64,000 bases of DNA from Leptobrachium leishanense (taxonomy: Eukaryota; Chordata; Amphibia; Anura; Megophryidae): the NCBI GenBank assembly GCA_009667805.1, contig CM019067.1, positions 69,396,997 through 69,460,996 on the forward strand. The letters run 5' to 3'. The notes below the pieces were generated by a model that saw nothing but the letters and a program-made list of their open reading frames with translations, was not told where the DNA came from and made no database searches. Positions 21,817 through 32,845 of this stretch are shown one piece after another; the first letter of the stretch is position 1, and each line of letters begins with the position of its first letter. Both the position numbers and the translations under genes were made by a program.

Positions 21817-22351
21817 CACTGGTGGCCAAAATTGTGGATACATTTTTACAAACATTTGTAGTTTCAAGTACTTTTTTATAAAAATCTCTAAAAATGTCAA
21901 AGCACAAGTAAAATTTAATATAGAAAATGAATGCCTTAACAACAAAAAAATCTTTAAATAAGTTCAATTTTGGCTGGAAATGTCCCATAATGCATCTTGG
22001 CTATTATATAGCATAAAAAATGATAATTTTAAGTTTGTCACAATGTGTTTTTTCAGTAACGTGTTTGATAGCCTTTGGCCTTAACTACTGCCTGACACCT
22101 TCTAGGCATCTACAAGTCTTTTGACCTCCTCTTCTGTGATCAAATGATGCCAGGAATTGATTATAGCCTCAATGAGTCCTGGCTTGTTGCTTGGATTCTT
22201 GCTCGAGACATGCGTTTCAATCTTGACCACAGATTTTCGATGGGATTCAAGTCAGGACTATTTCCAGGCCAGGGAAGCAGAGGAATTTAATGTTCTTGTC
22301 AACCAAAACTGACAAAATCAGAAGGTGTGTGCACAATTTTGGCCACTAGTG
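21817..22351. mobile_element. Non-autonomous Tc1-like element
   Basis: Ends CACTGGTGGCCAAAATTGTG and CACAATTTTGGCCACTAGTG are inverted with one mismatch and flanked by TA (21815-21816 and 22352-22353). The interior (about 22080-22260) resembles internal sequence of Tc1 elements but has no open frame. Confidence 0.85.
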
Positions 22352-22617
22352 TATTTTAGACACATCTTTACTGATGGTAATGGGCACTACACACATTGCA
22401 TCCTTCATGACTCTCTGAATGTCAATCCATAGTCTAACACCACTGAACATTTTTTAGTTCTTCGTGGTCATCAGGGCTGGATTTACAATTAGCTGAAGAA
22501 GGCATGAGACTACAGGAGCCCTGCACAGGGAAATGAGGGGAGGGTTGCTATTCTCTGTAAATTATAAAGATATAAATGATATTTATGTTTCACAGCCCGG
22601 CTGCTATATGGGGAGGG

Positions 22618-23079
22618 GGGTATCACATTCCCTACCAGAACACCCCAGCCCGCTCCCTAAGGTCAAACAGTGACCTGCGCCTAGCTTCTCCCCGCATCAC
22701 CTCTTCCCATGATAGACTGCAGGATTTCTCACGCGCAGCCCCCACTCTCTGGAACGCTCTCCCTCGTACTGTCAGACTTTCCCCTAACTTCTCTTCCTTC
22801 AAACGCTCCCTTAAAACATTCCTATTTAGGGAAGCCTACCACCCAACTCACTGACACAACCATCAATCACTCTCACCTTACAGTCCTCTCCTCCTGTTTC
22901 CAACCCCAACCCTCCCAGATTGTGAGTTCCTACGGGAATAGGGCCCTCATCTCCTCCTGTACTGTTTGTCAAATGTTGTTCAATGTATTGTAACCCTGTC
23001 TATACTGTGCTTATTGTACAGCACTGCGGAATATGCTGGCGCTTTATAAATAAAGAATAATAATAATAATAATAATAAC
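22618..23079 (+). mobile_element. L2-like LINE 3' end with C-terminal coding remnant
   Basis: The frame ending at 22854 reads ..NTPARSLRSNSDLRLASPR.., ..SRAAPTLWNALPRTVRLSP.. and ..KRSLKTFLFREAYHPTH, the C-terminus of an L2-like polymerase. The 3' UTR follows, ending GGCGCTTTATAAATAAAG and (AAT)n at about 23050-23079. Near-identical to the copy at 9622-10013 (minus), so both are fairly young. Confidence 0.88.
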
Positions 23080-23179
23080 ACGGTATCTGATCCTCGTACA
23101 CAGCACAACTATCCTTTCCCTCTGGTCCTTAGAATTGGTCGGTAAGCAACTATACCCTACGCTAGTATACAGTACAGGA

Positions 23180-23371
23180 TGCAGGTCAATATACCAGAGA
23201 GTATCAGTAAGCCGTTTCCCAGGGGTCAATATGCCAGAGAGTGTCAGTAAGCCGTTTGCCAGGGGTCAATATGGCAGAGCGTGTCAGTAAGCCGTTTGCC
23301 AGGGGTCAATATGCCAGAGAGTGTCAGTAAGCCGTTTGCCAGGGGTCAATATGCCAGAGAGTGTCAGTAAG
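23180..23371. repeat. 40-bp tandem repeat, about 5 copies
   Basis: The unit is GGTCAATATGCCAGAGAGTG followed by TCAGTAAGCCGTTTGCCAGG, nearly identical between copies, so recent in origin. Confidence 0.93.
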
Positions 23372-24411
23372 AATATACAGATATAGACGGCGCTAAGCGG
23401 AATGAGAAACCACCTCAGGGTAATGAGAGTCTGCAATGCCTGTAGTTTTAAACCCGGCGGCGCTGCGTCAGTGCGCCAGGCTGCTTGCACGGAGTGGCTT
23501 CCTGTCCGAGTTCAGCTTCAGGGTACCTGTGTGTGGTGCATCTTATCATGTGTGAGGGCTGATCATGTGATCTGGTTATTCTCAACCCAGCATAAGCTCA
23601 TACCGTTCTTCACCTATCAGCTCTGGACAAAACACAAGTTATTTTCGGCACAGAACATGTACATACATATATATATTTATATTTTTGCCTGGGTTTCTAT
23701 GGTGATGCCTGATTCCTTTTCAGATTGAAAGCCAGCTAAATTACAGGGACTTAGTCTGCATAAACATAAGGTAATATGAGTCCTCAGACTATAAGCCCTG
23801 CGGGACTCAATTATGAGGTAAACCTTACCCGCGTTGTCAATTAATAGGAATAGACTGGGCTGGCTTCTTATTTTTCTGTTGCTATTAAAAGCATTTGTAA
23901 CATATACCACACAATGTACTTTTTTAAGAGATAATGACGTTTCTTCAATATGGTCACAAACACTTCATATTTGCCAGTCTGCTTCTGTTACTAATTTACA
24001 ATAATGTTAATGACACTAATTGCACATAAAATGCAATGTGTGACTGTATTATCGGCGTTTATCCTCCTGGAGATGCACTTTGTTTCTTTGCATATGTCAG
24101 TATATTTGTTATTCATTATTGTTTTTAATAATTATGTTTTTCCGTTGATCTGTATATTACTCAAACTATTTTACATGGGGAAAAAATAACTATATTCTTA
24201 AATCATATTTCTTTCAGTGAAATCAAATTGTTTCAAGCTTGTTGCTGGATTGAAGCAGATTAGAAATTCAGTGCCCCGGGCGTACATGCATTTGGTTCAG
24301 TTTGTTGGTTTTGAGAATTTTTGTGTTTATATACCTATTAAAATGCAATTGTACCACCCAGGTGCAATTAAGCTGCAATATCCTATCCGAGGACGGATAT
24401 CGCATTGCTCT
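23372..24411. other. Unannotated stretch
   Basis: The first 200 bases are GC-richer (CCCGGCGGCGCTGCGTCAGT) and could be part of an LTR or another element, but I could not find ends. The rest is AT-rich with no recognisable gene. Confidence 0.4.
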
Positions 24412-24640
24412 TTATTATTAGTATTCTTTTTTTATAAGGCGCCGGCATATTCTGCAGCGATGTACAATGTGTGCAATATAGACAGGGTTAAAATACATTG
24501 AACAACATTTGACAAACAGTACAGGAGGAAACGAGGGCCCTATTCCTGTAGGAACTCACAATCTAGAAGGGTTGGAAACAGGAGGAGAGGACTGCAAGGT
24601 GAGAGTAATTGATGGTTGCATCTGAAAGATCAGTGAGAAA
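24412..24640 (-). mobile_element. L2-like LINE 3' UTR fragment
   Basis: The minus strand matches the 3' UTR of the copy at 22618-23079: CAGTCCTCTCCTCCTGTTTCC, then ACAGTATTGTAAC-like sequence and GGCGCCTTATAAAAAAAG. Diverged, no coding part. Confidence 0.8.
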
Positions 24641-25053
24641 AATCACCTCTTGATGAGATACCGAAGCCGTTATTTTCCCCGTCCCGCACTGGGCATCGCC
24701 ATCTTTACCCTCTGTGGCTGGAGCTTGCGGAGGTCTTTCCTGCAATTCTGCTTTGCGATTGGCTGTCAGCGATGATATCAGTGCGCCAGTCTGCTGTGGG
24801 GCGCATATAGTGAGTGGAGGGCTCTCCTATAGGACGGCTGTTCTACTCACAGCTGTCAATCTGCGTGGCAGCATGCCCACGGACGTGAGTGACAGTAAAT
24901 CTTTCATAGGGAATTAATCAATATTTTAAATGATATGTCTTAGCAAAGAAATGCTGACACATATATAGTGCGATACATTCTGGAGTATATGTATTTATTG
25001 CCCTGAAATATTTAAAGGCTTATAATACAAAGATTAACAACTAACAACCATAA
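24641..25053. other. Unannotated stretch
   Basis: No gene or element ends recognised. The left half is GC-richer, with GCGATTGGCTGTCAGCGATG. Confidence 0.4.
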
Positions 25054-25055
25054 TA

Positions 25056-25875
25056 CAGGGTGTCCATAAAGTCTCTATACAATTTCAAAAATTTATTACA
25101 AAGGCAAATGAAAAGACAGATAAGTGAAAATTTTAACAAAATGAGACGTATATATTTAATTTTTTTTTTGCCTCATTTAATACACCTCTATATGGGCACC
25201 ATTAGTTGCACGAAGCACATCAAGATGGTACTCGATTTCTTGCCATGTTCACTGTAGCATAACCTCATCAATGGTGGCAATGGCATCAGTGATCCTCTGC
25301 TTTAGATTAGTGATGTCCCGTACCTTTGTTCCATACACCATATCTTTAACATAACCCCATAGAAAGAAGTCAAGGGGAGGGATATCTGGTGTACGAGGTG
25401 GCCAGGGAATTGGGCCACCCCTTCCAATCCACCGCTCTGGAAATGTTTCATTTAGGAACCCAATGTGGTGGTGCACCATCTTGCTGGAAAATGATGGTTG
25501 GTTGAAGGTCATGTAGTTGTGATGCCACGTATTCAGTCAAAAGGTCAAGGTAAACATTTGCGGTAATTGATGTCTCGCCAAAGAAAAACGGACCAATGAT
25601 TTGATTGCACATGATCCCACACCACACATTCATCTAAATCCATTGATGTCATTGCCACCATTGATGAGGATATGCTACAGCGAACATGGCAAGAAATCGA
25701 GTACCGTCTTGATGTGCTTCGTGGAGCTAATGGTGCCCATATAGAGGTGTATTAAATGAGGCAAAAAAAACTTAAATGTACCCGTCTCATTTTGTAATAA
25801 TTTTAACTTATCTGTCTTTTCATTTGCCTTTGTAATAAATGTTTGAAATTGTAAAGAGACTTTATGGACACCTTG
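25056..25875. mobile_element. Rearranged mariner-like element with long inverted ends
   Basis: Ends CAGGGTGTCCATAAAGTC and GACTTTATGGACACCTTG (one mismatch) are flanked by TA (25054-25055 and 25876-25877). The outer 205-230 bp on each side are inverted copies of each other and both encode the transposase C-terminus, so the left end of the parent has been replaced by an inverted copy of its 3' end. Confidence 0.85.
25249..25633 (-). pseudogene. Mariner-family transposase fragment
   Basis: The minus strand encodes MNVWCGIMCNQIIGPFF, then FQQDGAPPHW (second catalytic Asp region), a frameshift, then FPERWIGRGGPIPWPPRTPD and PLDFFLWGYVKD (third acidic position). The frame ends at a TGA (25249-25251) where the inverted copy at 25660-25760 keeps CGA (Arg) and continues TWQEIEYRLDVL, so the stop is a mutation. 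The N-terminal DNA-binding half and first catalytic Asp are absent. The enzyme would have cut and pasted the element at TA sites. Confidence 0.8.
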
Positions 25876-25877
25876 TA

Positions 25878-26598
25878 TATTTTCTGATTTATCCCCCTTC
25901 CTGCACCCACCAAACAACAGATCAATGCATTGTTTTCTACCATAATTAAGGAAAAAGGTATCTGTAGCTATAGATTATCTGTATTGGAGTTTAGATGTGA
26001 TGGATAACCTTTGCAACCCATATACCTGTCAATTACTTTTCCCTTGATAATCTTTGAAGTGCAATCACGTAATAGGTTGTGACTGGACCACATCAAGGTG
26101 AAATGCCGGTACGGAAGGCATCCAAGGCACTCTTTATGATGTTAGAATTGTCTGCAATATTGCAGTAAATACAAACGTCTGTTGGAAACAGTCAATACCA
26201 GTCACCAGCTCTTCGCTTTGTAGAAGACCTCGGGGCATTTTGAAAGCTGGCGACATAATTGACTGTTCCAATTTCCTTCTGCGCTGAGCTGGAAAACCAA
26301 TAGAGTGTTCATTGCTCCCAGTACTGGTGTCGCTTAATTAGCATCTTTTGCGCGTTCGATGCACAGTCAGTTCATAGTTTCTCTAATGAATGCTATATAT
26401 GTCATCAGCTACCACGGTGCTAGACATTATACTCACAGAATGAATTCATGTAATTTGAATTCCTATAAGATCTTTAAAGCGAAACATACAGAAGCACACT
26501 TTTTGTATGAACCTAAACTTACTATGCCAATAAAAGAAAAGTGATGAAGAGTAGTATATACTACTGAATATATATATATTTATAAATATGTCAATATA
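25878..26598. other. Unannotated stretch
   Basis: AT-rich, with no gene, repeat ends or tandem array recognised. Confidence 0.4.
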
Positions 26599-26600
26599 TA

Positions 26601-28172
26601 CAGTACTGTGCAAAGGTTTTAGGCAGGTGTGAAAAAATGCTTTAAAAAAAGAATGCTTTCAGAAATATAAATAATGATTGTTTATATTTGTCAATTTTCA
26701 ACTTGCAAAGTGAGCGAACAAAAGAAAAATCTAAATCAAATCAATATTTGGTGTTACTACCTTTTGCCTTCAAACCAGCATCTATTCTCATAGGTACACT
26801 TGCACAAAGTCAGGGGTTTTGTAGGATTATAGTCAGGTGTATGTTCAACCAATTATACCAAACAGGTGCTGATGATCATCAATGTCACACGTAGGTTGAA
26901 ACCCAGTCATGAACTGAAACAGAAACAGCTGTGTAGGAGGCTTAAAACTGGGTGAGGAACAGCCAAACTCTGCTACCAAGGTGAGGTTGTGAAAGACAGT
27001 TTAATGTCATGGCAAGATTGAGCACAGCAACAAGACACAAGGTAGTTATACTGCATCAACAAGGTCTCTCCCAGACAAAGATTTCAAAGCAGACTGGGAT
27101 TTCAAGATGTGCTGTTCAAGCTCTTTTGAAGAAGCACAAAGAAACGGGCAACGTTGAGGATCGTAGACACAGTGGACGGCCAAGGAAACTTAGTGCAGCA
27201 GATGAAAGACACATCAAGCTTATTGCCCTTCCAAACCGAAAGATGTCCAGCAGTGCCATCAGCTCAGAACTGGCAGAGACCAGTGGGACCCAGGTACACC
27301 CATCTACTTTCCGGAGAAGTCTAGCCAGAAGTGGTCTTCATGGAAGAGTTGCAGCCAAAAAGCCATACCTCCGACGTGGGAACAAGGCCAAAAGACTAAA
27401 GTATGCACGAAAACATAGGAACTGGGGTGCAGAAAAATGGCAGCAGGTGCTCTGGACTGATGAGTCAAAATTTGAAATATTTGACTGTAGCGGAAGGCAG
27501 TTTGTTCGTCGAAGGGCTGGAGAACAGTGCAATAATGAGTGTCTGCAGGCAACAGTGAAGCATGGTGGAGGTTCCTTGAATGTTTGGGGCTGCATTTCTG
27601 CAAATGGAGTTGGAGATTTGGTCAGGATTAATGGTGTTCCCAATGCCGAGAAATACAGGCAGATACTTATCCATCATGCAATACCATCAGGGAGGCGTTT
27701 GATTGGCCCCAAATTTATTCTGCAGCAGGACAACGACCCCAAACATACAGCCAAAGTCATTAAGAACTATCTTCAGCGTAAAGAAGAACAAGAAGTACTG
27801 GAAGTGATGGCATGGCCCCCACAGAGCCCTGATCTCAACATCATTGAGTGTGTCTGGGATTACATGAAGAGACAGAAGGATGTGAGAAAGCCTACATCCA
27901 CAGAAGATCTGTGCTTAGTTCTCCAAGATGTTTGGAACAATTTACCAGCCGAATTCCTTCAAAAACTGTGTGCAAGTGTACCTAGAAGAATTGATGCTGT
28001 TTTGAAGGCAAAGGGTGGTCACACCAAATATTGATTTGATTTAGATTTCTCTTTTGTTCATTCACTGCATTTTGTTTATTTAGAACATAAATGTGTAACA
28101 CTTCCATTTTTTTAAAGCATTCTTTGTTTACAGCATTTTTTCACACCTGCCTAAAACTTTTGCACAGTACTG
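26601..28172 (+). mobile_element. Complete Tc1-type transposon
   Basis: Ends CAGTACTGTGCAAAGG and the inverse ending GCACAGTACTG are flanked by TA (26599-26600 and 28173-28174). The inverted repeats extend over about 60 bp (AGGCAGGTGTGAAAAAATGC) with few mismatches. The 1572-bp element contains one intact transposase gene and short UTRs. This structural integrity suggests recent arrival. Confidence 0.95.
27009..28034 (+). CDS. Tc1-type transposase, intact, 341 aa (DD38E spacing)
   Basis: The open frame is uninterrupted and has the usual length for a Tc1 transposase (about 340 aa). Residues 1-110 hold two helix-turn-helix regions (GLSQTKISKQTGISRCAVQ near 19-37) separated by the GRPR-like motif SGRPRK (55-60). 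The catalytic domain has D151 in LWTDESKF, D241 in LQQDNDPKHTA and E280 in SPDLNIIECVWDY. By my count 38 residues separate D241 and E280, rather than the 34 of classic Tc1; this matches the DD38E sibling family described as Intruder. The enzyme excises the element and reinserts it at TA. The start at 27009 opens with MARLSTATRHKV; an upstream ATG at 27004 is out of frame. The gene sits centrally between the inverted ends. Confidence 0.95.
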   Translation: MARLSTATRHKVVILHQQGLSQTKISKQTGISRCAVQALLKKHKETGNVEDRRHSGRPRKLSAADERHIKLIALPNRKMSSSAISSELAETSGTQVHPSTFRRSLARSGLHGRVAAKKPYLRRGNKAKRLKYARKHRNWGAEKWQQVLWTDESKFEIFDCSGRQFVRRRAGEQCNNECLQATVKHGGGSLNVWGCISANGVGDLVRINGVPNAEKYRQILIHHAIPSGRRLIGPKFILQQDNDPKHTAKVIKNYLQRKEEQEVLEVMAWPPQSPDLNIIECVWDYMKRQKDVRKPTSTEDLCLVLQDVWNNLPAEFLQKLCASVPRRIDAVLKAKGGHTKY

Positions 28173-28174
28173 TA

Positions 28175-29194
28175 TATATAGTGAACGTACATTTAGGATA
28201 GCAGCATGACCTTCAGTTACTTGATGGATTCAGCAGTGAACATGCCCCCTCAGCCGTCATGCACCCTCTCAATAGTGTCAATTAATTGCCTCCCAACAGA
28301 GTAGCCATGCCCTCTTTCCTAGTCTATTAAAATATCTCAATTGACAAGTATGACCTCACTTGAATAGGTTTCCTCATCTGCCATACCCCCTAACAACTAG
28401 AAGTAATTAAAAAAACATTATTTTAGATTGGTTGATGATGATGCTAGGCGTTGCAATTTACAGAGCATTCTCCCTAACCCATTGACTCTTCTGACCCATA
28501 ACATTCCTCTTAGCCGTAACACTATAATAACCCCCCCAACACTAAGCTTCCTCAATGTCAAACACCATACATACCTGTTTATCTATTTAAAAAAAAACAC
28601 AACTAAAAAACATCCGGATGCTGGACGGTACATCAGGCAAAACTGGACATTGACCAGTGGGTTGCAATGGATGCAAACTCACATGGACGGTGTATCTGAG
28701 TGCTGAAGCTCCCAGAGCTTACAAATTGCCTTTAATCTGATGCATCAGTCAAGGCACAGGTCCAGTAGGAACATCACCTCAAGGATTGTGTGTGAGGAGC
28801 AACGTGAAACTGGTCTCATTGTTGAGTGGATGTACGAAAGTCTCAAAATGCGCAATGTCACGATTCGGCTGGAAGAGTGCAAAGTATGTCATCACTGGAC
28901 TACGGGGCTTATGGCCGTCTGATGAATAGGGTTGTTTTCTAGATGTTACCTACTGACTACTAATATATAGTGTCTACTGTAAGGGTTTGTTGGGGGATGG
29001 GTAATACAAAGGGTTAGAGGACAAATAATAACAGAAGAAAAAATGTAGCAGAATCTTTGTTAATAAACCAAAAGGGCAAACATGTCCTTATTTTTCGAGC
29101 CTTCGACATGAAGACATTTATGATGTACTTGATAAGGACAAAATATATTAACGATAAAGCTGAACACTTCCACAATATCTTCTCATTGGCTGGA
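28175..29194. other. Unannotated stretch
   Basis: Two modest open frames on the plus strand (28428-28706 and 28740-28922) show no domain I recognise. No repeat ends found. Confidence 0.4.
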
Positions 29195-29310
29195 TAGAGT
29201 AGAGGTAATATCACTGCTCTGTGACCGTGGACACCCAGGTTCAAATCCTGGCCAGAGCACCTCTCCAGTAAGTGTCCTTGGGCAAGACCTCTAACGGTAC
29301 ATACTTACCT
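29195..29310 (+). mobile_element. tRNA-derived SINE head
   Basis: An A-box-like TGGATAGAGTAGAGGTAAT is followed by a B-box-like CAGGTTCAAATCCTGGCC and the CAGTAAGTGTCCTTGGGCAA block. This is the best preserved tRNA-like head of this SINE family in the window; the LINE-type tail is missing. Confidence 0.75.
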
Positions 29311-29324
29311 ACCACACAATATCG

Positions 29325-29735
29325 GCTGTGGAGTCCAGTGGTAACGTCTCTGCCCTTCGACTGTGGAGAAGCAAGTTAAATCCCATTCAGCACATCCCTC
29401 CAATACAACTGTGGAGAAGCAAGTCTCAACTTTACAAGAAGCGGGTTCAACCTAACCACCAGGTCACTGATCTACAACCATGGAAAGACGACTTGATCCC
29501 ACTCCGAAGACACCACCAGCGAGTATCCTTGGACAAGACACCTTATGATATGGATGCGCCTACCTCATAAAAATACCTGTACATCTCATAGATTGTAAGT
29601 TCTCCTGGGAACAGGGACCCCCTGAATCATGTTATCATCCATGTGTGGTATTTCAATGTATCAACCCCTTGTACACTGATCTTATAAAGCGCTGTGGAAT
29701 ATGTGGCGCTTTATAAATAAAGGATAATAATAATA
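29325..29735 (+). mobile_element. tRNA-like SINE ending in an L2-type tail
   Basis: Tandem tRNA-like segments (GGCTGTGGAGTCCAGTGGT and GCGGGTTCAACC) are followed by GTATCCTTGGACAAGACACC. The tail runs ATTGTAAGTTCTCCTGGGAAC to GGCGCTTTATAAATAAAGG and (AAT)n. The tail corresponds to the L2 3' UTR at about 22918-23079, so this SINE appears to use the L2 machinery. Confidence 0.65.
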
Positions 29736-29984
29736 CTTTGTTTTGTCACATTTAGAAGCACAAAACGCTTACAGACCATGAACTGAACCTACAATCCTGA
29801 CATTGCAAAGCAAATTTGCTGTTGTGCATCAATCCAGAACCAATATGACATCACTGGTTTTGAAGGATAAAATAGCATCAGTGGGAATATCTTAGGTATA
29901 TGCAATAACAAAAAGCGTTTTGTATGTGCTGCTCCCATATGACTTATTATATTTATGCTATAGATCAGGCATTTGAACATTGAA
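29736..29984. other. Unannotated stretch
   Basis: Nothing recognised between the SINE and the retroposed segment. Confidence 0.4.
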
Positions 29985-29999
29985 AATAATTTTTCCAGA

Positions 30000-31228
30000 G
30001 GTTGTGTGACTGGCCATGTGAGGGAAACAGACATGCCTCAGCAGAGCTCCGTCTGAAATCGCTGGCGGTGGTTTGCCCCTAACGGGAGTCCTTGCTTGGT
30101 CGGCCACCGGGACGAGTGCTCTGGAGCCTGTTTGGTCCCCCCCTCCAGAGCATAGAGGAGATTATGGCCTTGTTCCACGGCAGTGACATCCAGACGTCGG
30201 CCATCTTGAGGCCTATCCCCAGGGTCATCCTCGGCTCGTCTCGTGCTTTCCAAGCCTCCCCCTACATACCTGGACGGGTGGTCGGCTGTAGAGGCTCGGA
30301 GGATGGAGGGCCCCCATCTTCTGAACGCGGCTGTGATCACTATGGATGGGCTGTTGGAGGAACAAGAGGAATGGCGGCGGCTGCCTTGCCCCTCCCCCGT
30401 CAGGGACCTGGGAGCTGTTCTTGCGCACCTGGAAAACTGCCTGCGGCTTTTACCGGAAGACGACGAGAGCCCGGTGACGCGTGGCTCTTGGCGACGACTG
30501 ATGGAGGTGATGCGGAGTGGATGGGATTCGTGATCGGAGGCCCTGTCTGAGTCTGTGCCGGGAGTGATCCTACATGTTGAAAGCGGGGGGGGGACCTCCA
30601 GCTGCCGTGGATGATCGAGGTGCGACAGGTGGGCCGATGCTAGCTGAGACGGCGGTCGAGTGGGAGATCCTCATGCATCCTGCTGCTGACCACTTGATGC
30701 GATCCACGATGGAGGAGCTGCAGGGCGCTGCTGACTGTTTTCTGGTCAGTGTGTGGTGTGCGCCCAGATCTTGCTGTGGGACTTCAGCTGTGAACGGATC
30801 ATTCTGGGGCCTGACCGTTGGACGGAGCCTTGGAGAGGGGGAATGCTCCCAGAAGTGCTGTCCACCGCCTCATGTGGTTGGACACTGGCTGAGACTTCTG
30901 CTCCTGCCCGATGGAGGTCCCCGGTCTGCTCCCTTTTTCACCCCACCAGTTGCTGTGTCTTTTTTCCCATTTCCCCCCTCGCGTCGGTCGGATATGTCTT
31001 CGATTACTTTTTTGTTTTTGTCCCTTCCCATTGGACATTTTCTGAGGACATTGGCTTTTCTTTTCTCTCTCTCTTATTTCTACCCTGAAACACTTAAGAT
31101 GACTTTGTTATTTTTCTTACGATGTGCTTTATTTGATGACCCTTTGTGGCCCTGCGAGGACCTTATTTCAAGTTTGATGTCTTGCTGACAATTTTACAAA
31201 ATAAAAGTTGTAAATGAAAAAAATAAAT
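30000..31228 (+). mobile_element. Retroposed segment of unknown origin with 15-bp target duplication
   Basis: The flanks AATAATTTTTCCAGA (29985-29999) and AATAATTTCTCCAGA (31229-31243) match at 14 of 15. The right end has AATAAA (31200-31205) and a short A-rich tail, so the segment looks like a copy of a polyadenylated RNA. The body is GC-rich at first, then T/C-rich near 30940-31080. Open frames of about 150 to 200 codons exist (30092-30550, 30574-31188) but I recognise no domain. It could be a 5'-truncated or internally deleted LINE of L1 type, a SINE-like unit or a processed pseudogene. Confidence 0.65.
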
Positions 31229-31243
31229 AATAATTTCTCCAGA

Positions 31244-31588
31244 CAGTATTCTTAATTTTGGAACCCATAAGTAAATAAAAGTTGCCGTGATGCAGTGAGG
31301 AGAACCTCGAACATACACGTGAAAAAATATGTAAATTCCAATCTGTTCTCCTATTATATAATCCTGTAATCATGGACTAGTTCGTTCCAGCAAGTTATAA
31401 ATAGCACTGTCAGATGAAGGTGGCATCACAAATTTGTGTAGCCATATTGTACACTAATTGGGAGTCACTATAAACACATACTGACACCAAATGCTAGATC
31501 TATGTAAAGCTAATTCATTTATCTGTCAATATTATTTTATCTGACAGTCACGCATTTGGATTTTAGAATGCAAGAATGTATACACTAA
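31244..31588. other. Unannotated stretch
   Basis: AT-rich sequence with no recognisable feature. Confidence 0.4.
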
Positions 31589-32775
31589 GTGCTGTATTCC
31601 ATAGTTGGAGCTAATGTAGGGTCTCGATATGTAATCGTTAGTGCTAGGATTAGTACCGTAGATACTCGAGTATAGCGCGACCTGAATATAATGCGATGGA
31701 TAGATTTATTATGGAAATGAGAGAATACTCGACTCGAATATAACACGAGGAGCAAAATTATAAATGTATACTGTACCTGTAAACAATGAAAATCCTTTGA
31801 GGTTCCCTTAACAGTCAGGCCAGGGTGCTCTGCTCTAGAATGATTGTAGTTGTTACTAAGTATGAAGCCGCCGGCCACCCGTCTTCTTTACTTGCGATAA
31901 GACGTAGCAAGGCGTAGCGAGGTGACCAACGCAGTGAATCATTCACCGATAGCCAGCACGCCAGGAGGTGTAGTTTTCTGACCTCCGGCTCCAGCAGGCA
32001 GGCTCACCCACCGCGTTGTCCACCGAAAGCCAGCCCCCCACGAATGAGCTCCTGACATCGCTGCAGAGGTGCTGCGTGATTCTCCTCACATTCAGAATGT
32101 GAGGGGAATAGTGCAGCATGTCTGCAGTGACGGCAGGATGGGGCAACAATGGGGTAGGGCTGGCTGTTGGCAGACAACATGATGGACGAGTCTGCCTGCT
32201 GGAGCCGGAGGTCAGAAAATTACACCTCCCGGCGTTCTGCGCAAAGTGAGGGCGCATGCTTGGTTTTAAGCAAACCTTGAATGATTGGCTTAAACTCAGT
32301 GTGCCCTCTGGCCATGATGGATCCCAACTCTCCCGAATCCAGGATTCCTGAAGTGTTTGCGGGCTTCAGGAAGATTACCGGAACCAGCAGGAGATTTGGG
32401 ATTACTAAGCAAGTCACGTTTGTTTTACATGCGATGCAGATGTCACGAACATAACGCGACCCCTCCAATTTTTAGGTACATTTTTGTCACCAAAATCTAG
32501 TGGCATACTCAAGTATCTACATGAAGTTTAACGTCTGGCATCAATATTCTGATTTTGACATTACAGTCAGGTGAAAAAGTTTGTGCCTCGCAGCGTGCAG
32601 GTGCAAATTACCGTCGGGACACGAAAGCAAAGATTTTAACAACGCCTAAAAGCTGGTGCAAAATGAATCTGCAAATGCAAATAATTTTACACGCTCTAAA
32701 ACCTCCCTAAAAATTCCATACTTATCTCTTGTCCCTCAGCAAAAGTGTGGCACAGCATGATCTGTGGGCATCACA
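31589..32775. mobile_element. MITE, TATTCCATAGTTGG family, split and truncated
   Basis: The left end TATTCCATAGTTGGAGC lies at about 31595 and runs to about 31654. Internal sequence resumes at 32520 with AAGTTTAACGTCTGGCATC and continues to about 32775. The gap is filled by the insertion at 31655-32517. The right terminus is missing. Confidence 0.65.
31655..32517. mobile_element. Inserted element with GTAGATACTCGAGTAT ends
   Basis: The left GTAGATACTCGAGTATAGCG and right GCATACTCAAGTATCTAC are inverted ends. Inside, 31951-31992 and 32191-32235 (CTGACCTCCGGCTCCAGCAG arms) form another inverted pair. Non-coding; class not assigned. Confidence 0.6.
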
Positions 32776-32845
32776 ATGGAGTGGTCCATCCTGGACAAAA
32801 CAGGATCTGTCCAAGTATGAGGTCGTGTAACACCGCAGTGAATTA

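Noticed and set aside
23180..23371. Regular 40-bp repeats considered as a CRISPR array
   Set aside because: The whole unit repeats without unique spacers, and the organism is a vertebrate.
28428..28922. Two plus-strand frames of 92 and 60 codons
   Set aside because: No recognisable domain, no splice or promoter context; length is within chance expectation for this composition.
30092..31188. Host gene with 152- and 204-codon frames
   Set aside because: The segment is bounded by target duplications and a poly(A)-like end, so it is a retroposed copy; no conserved domain recognised.
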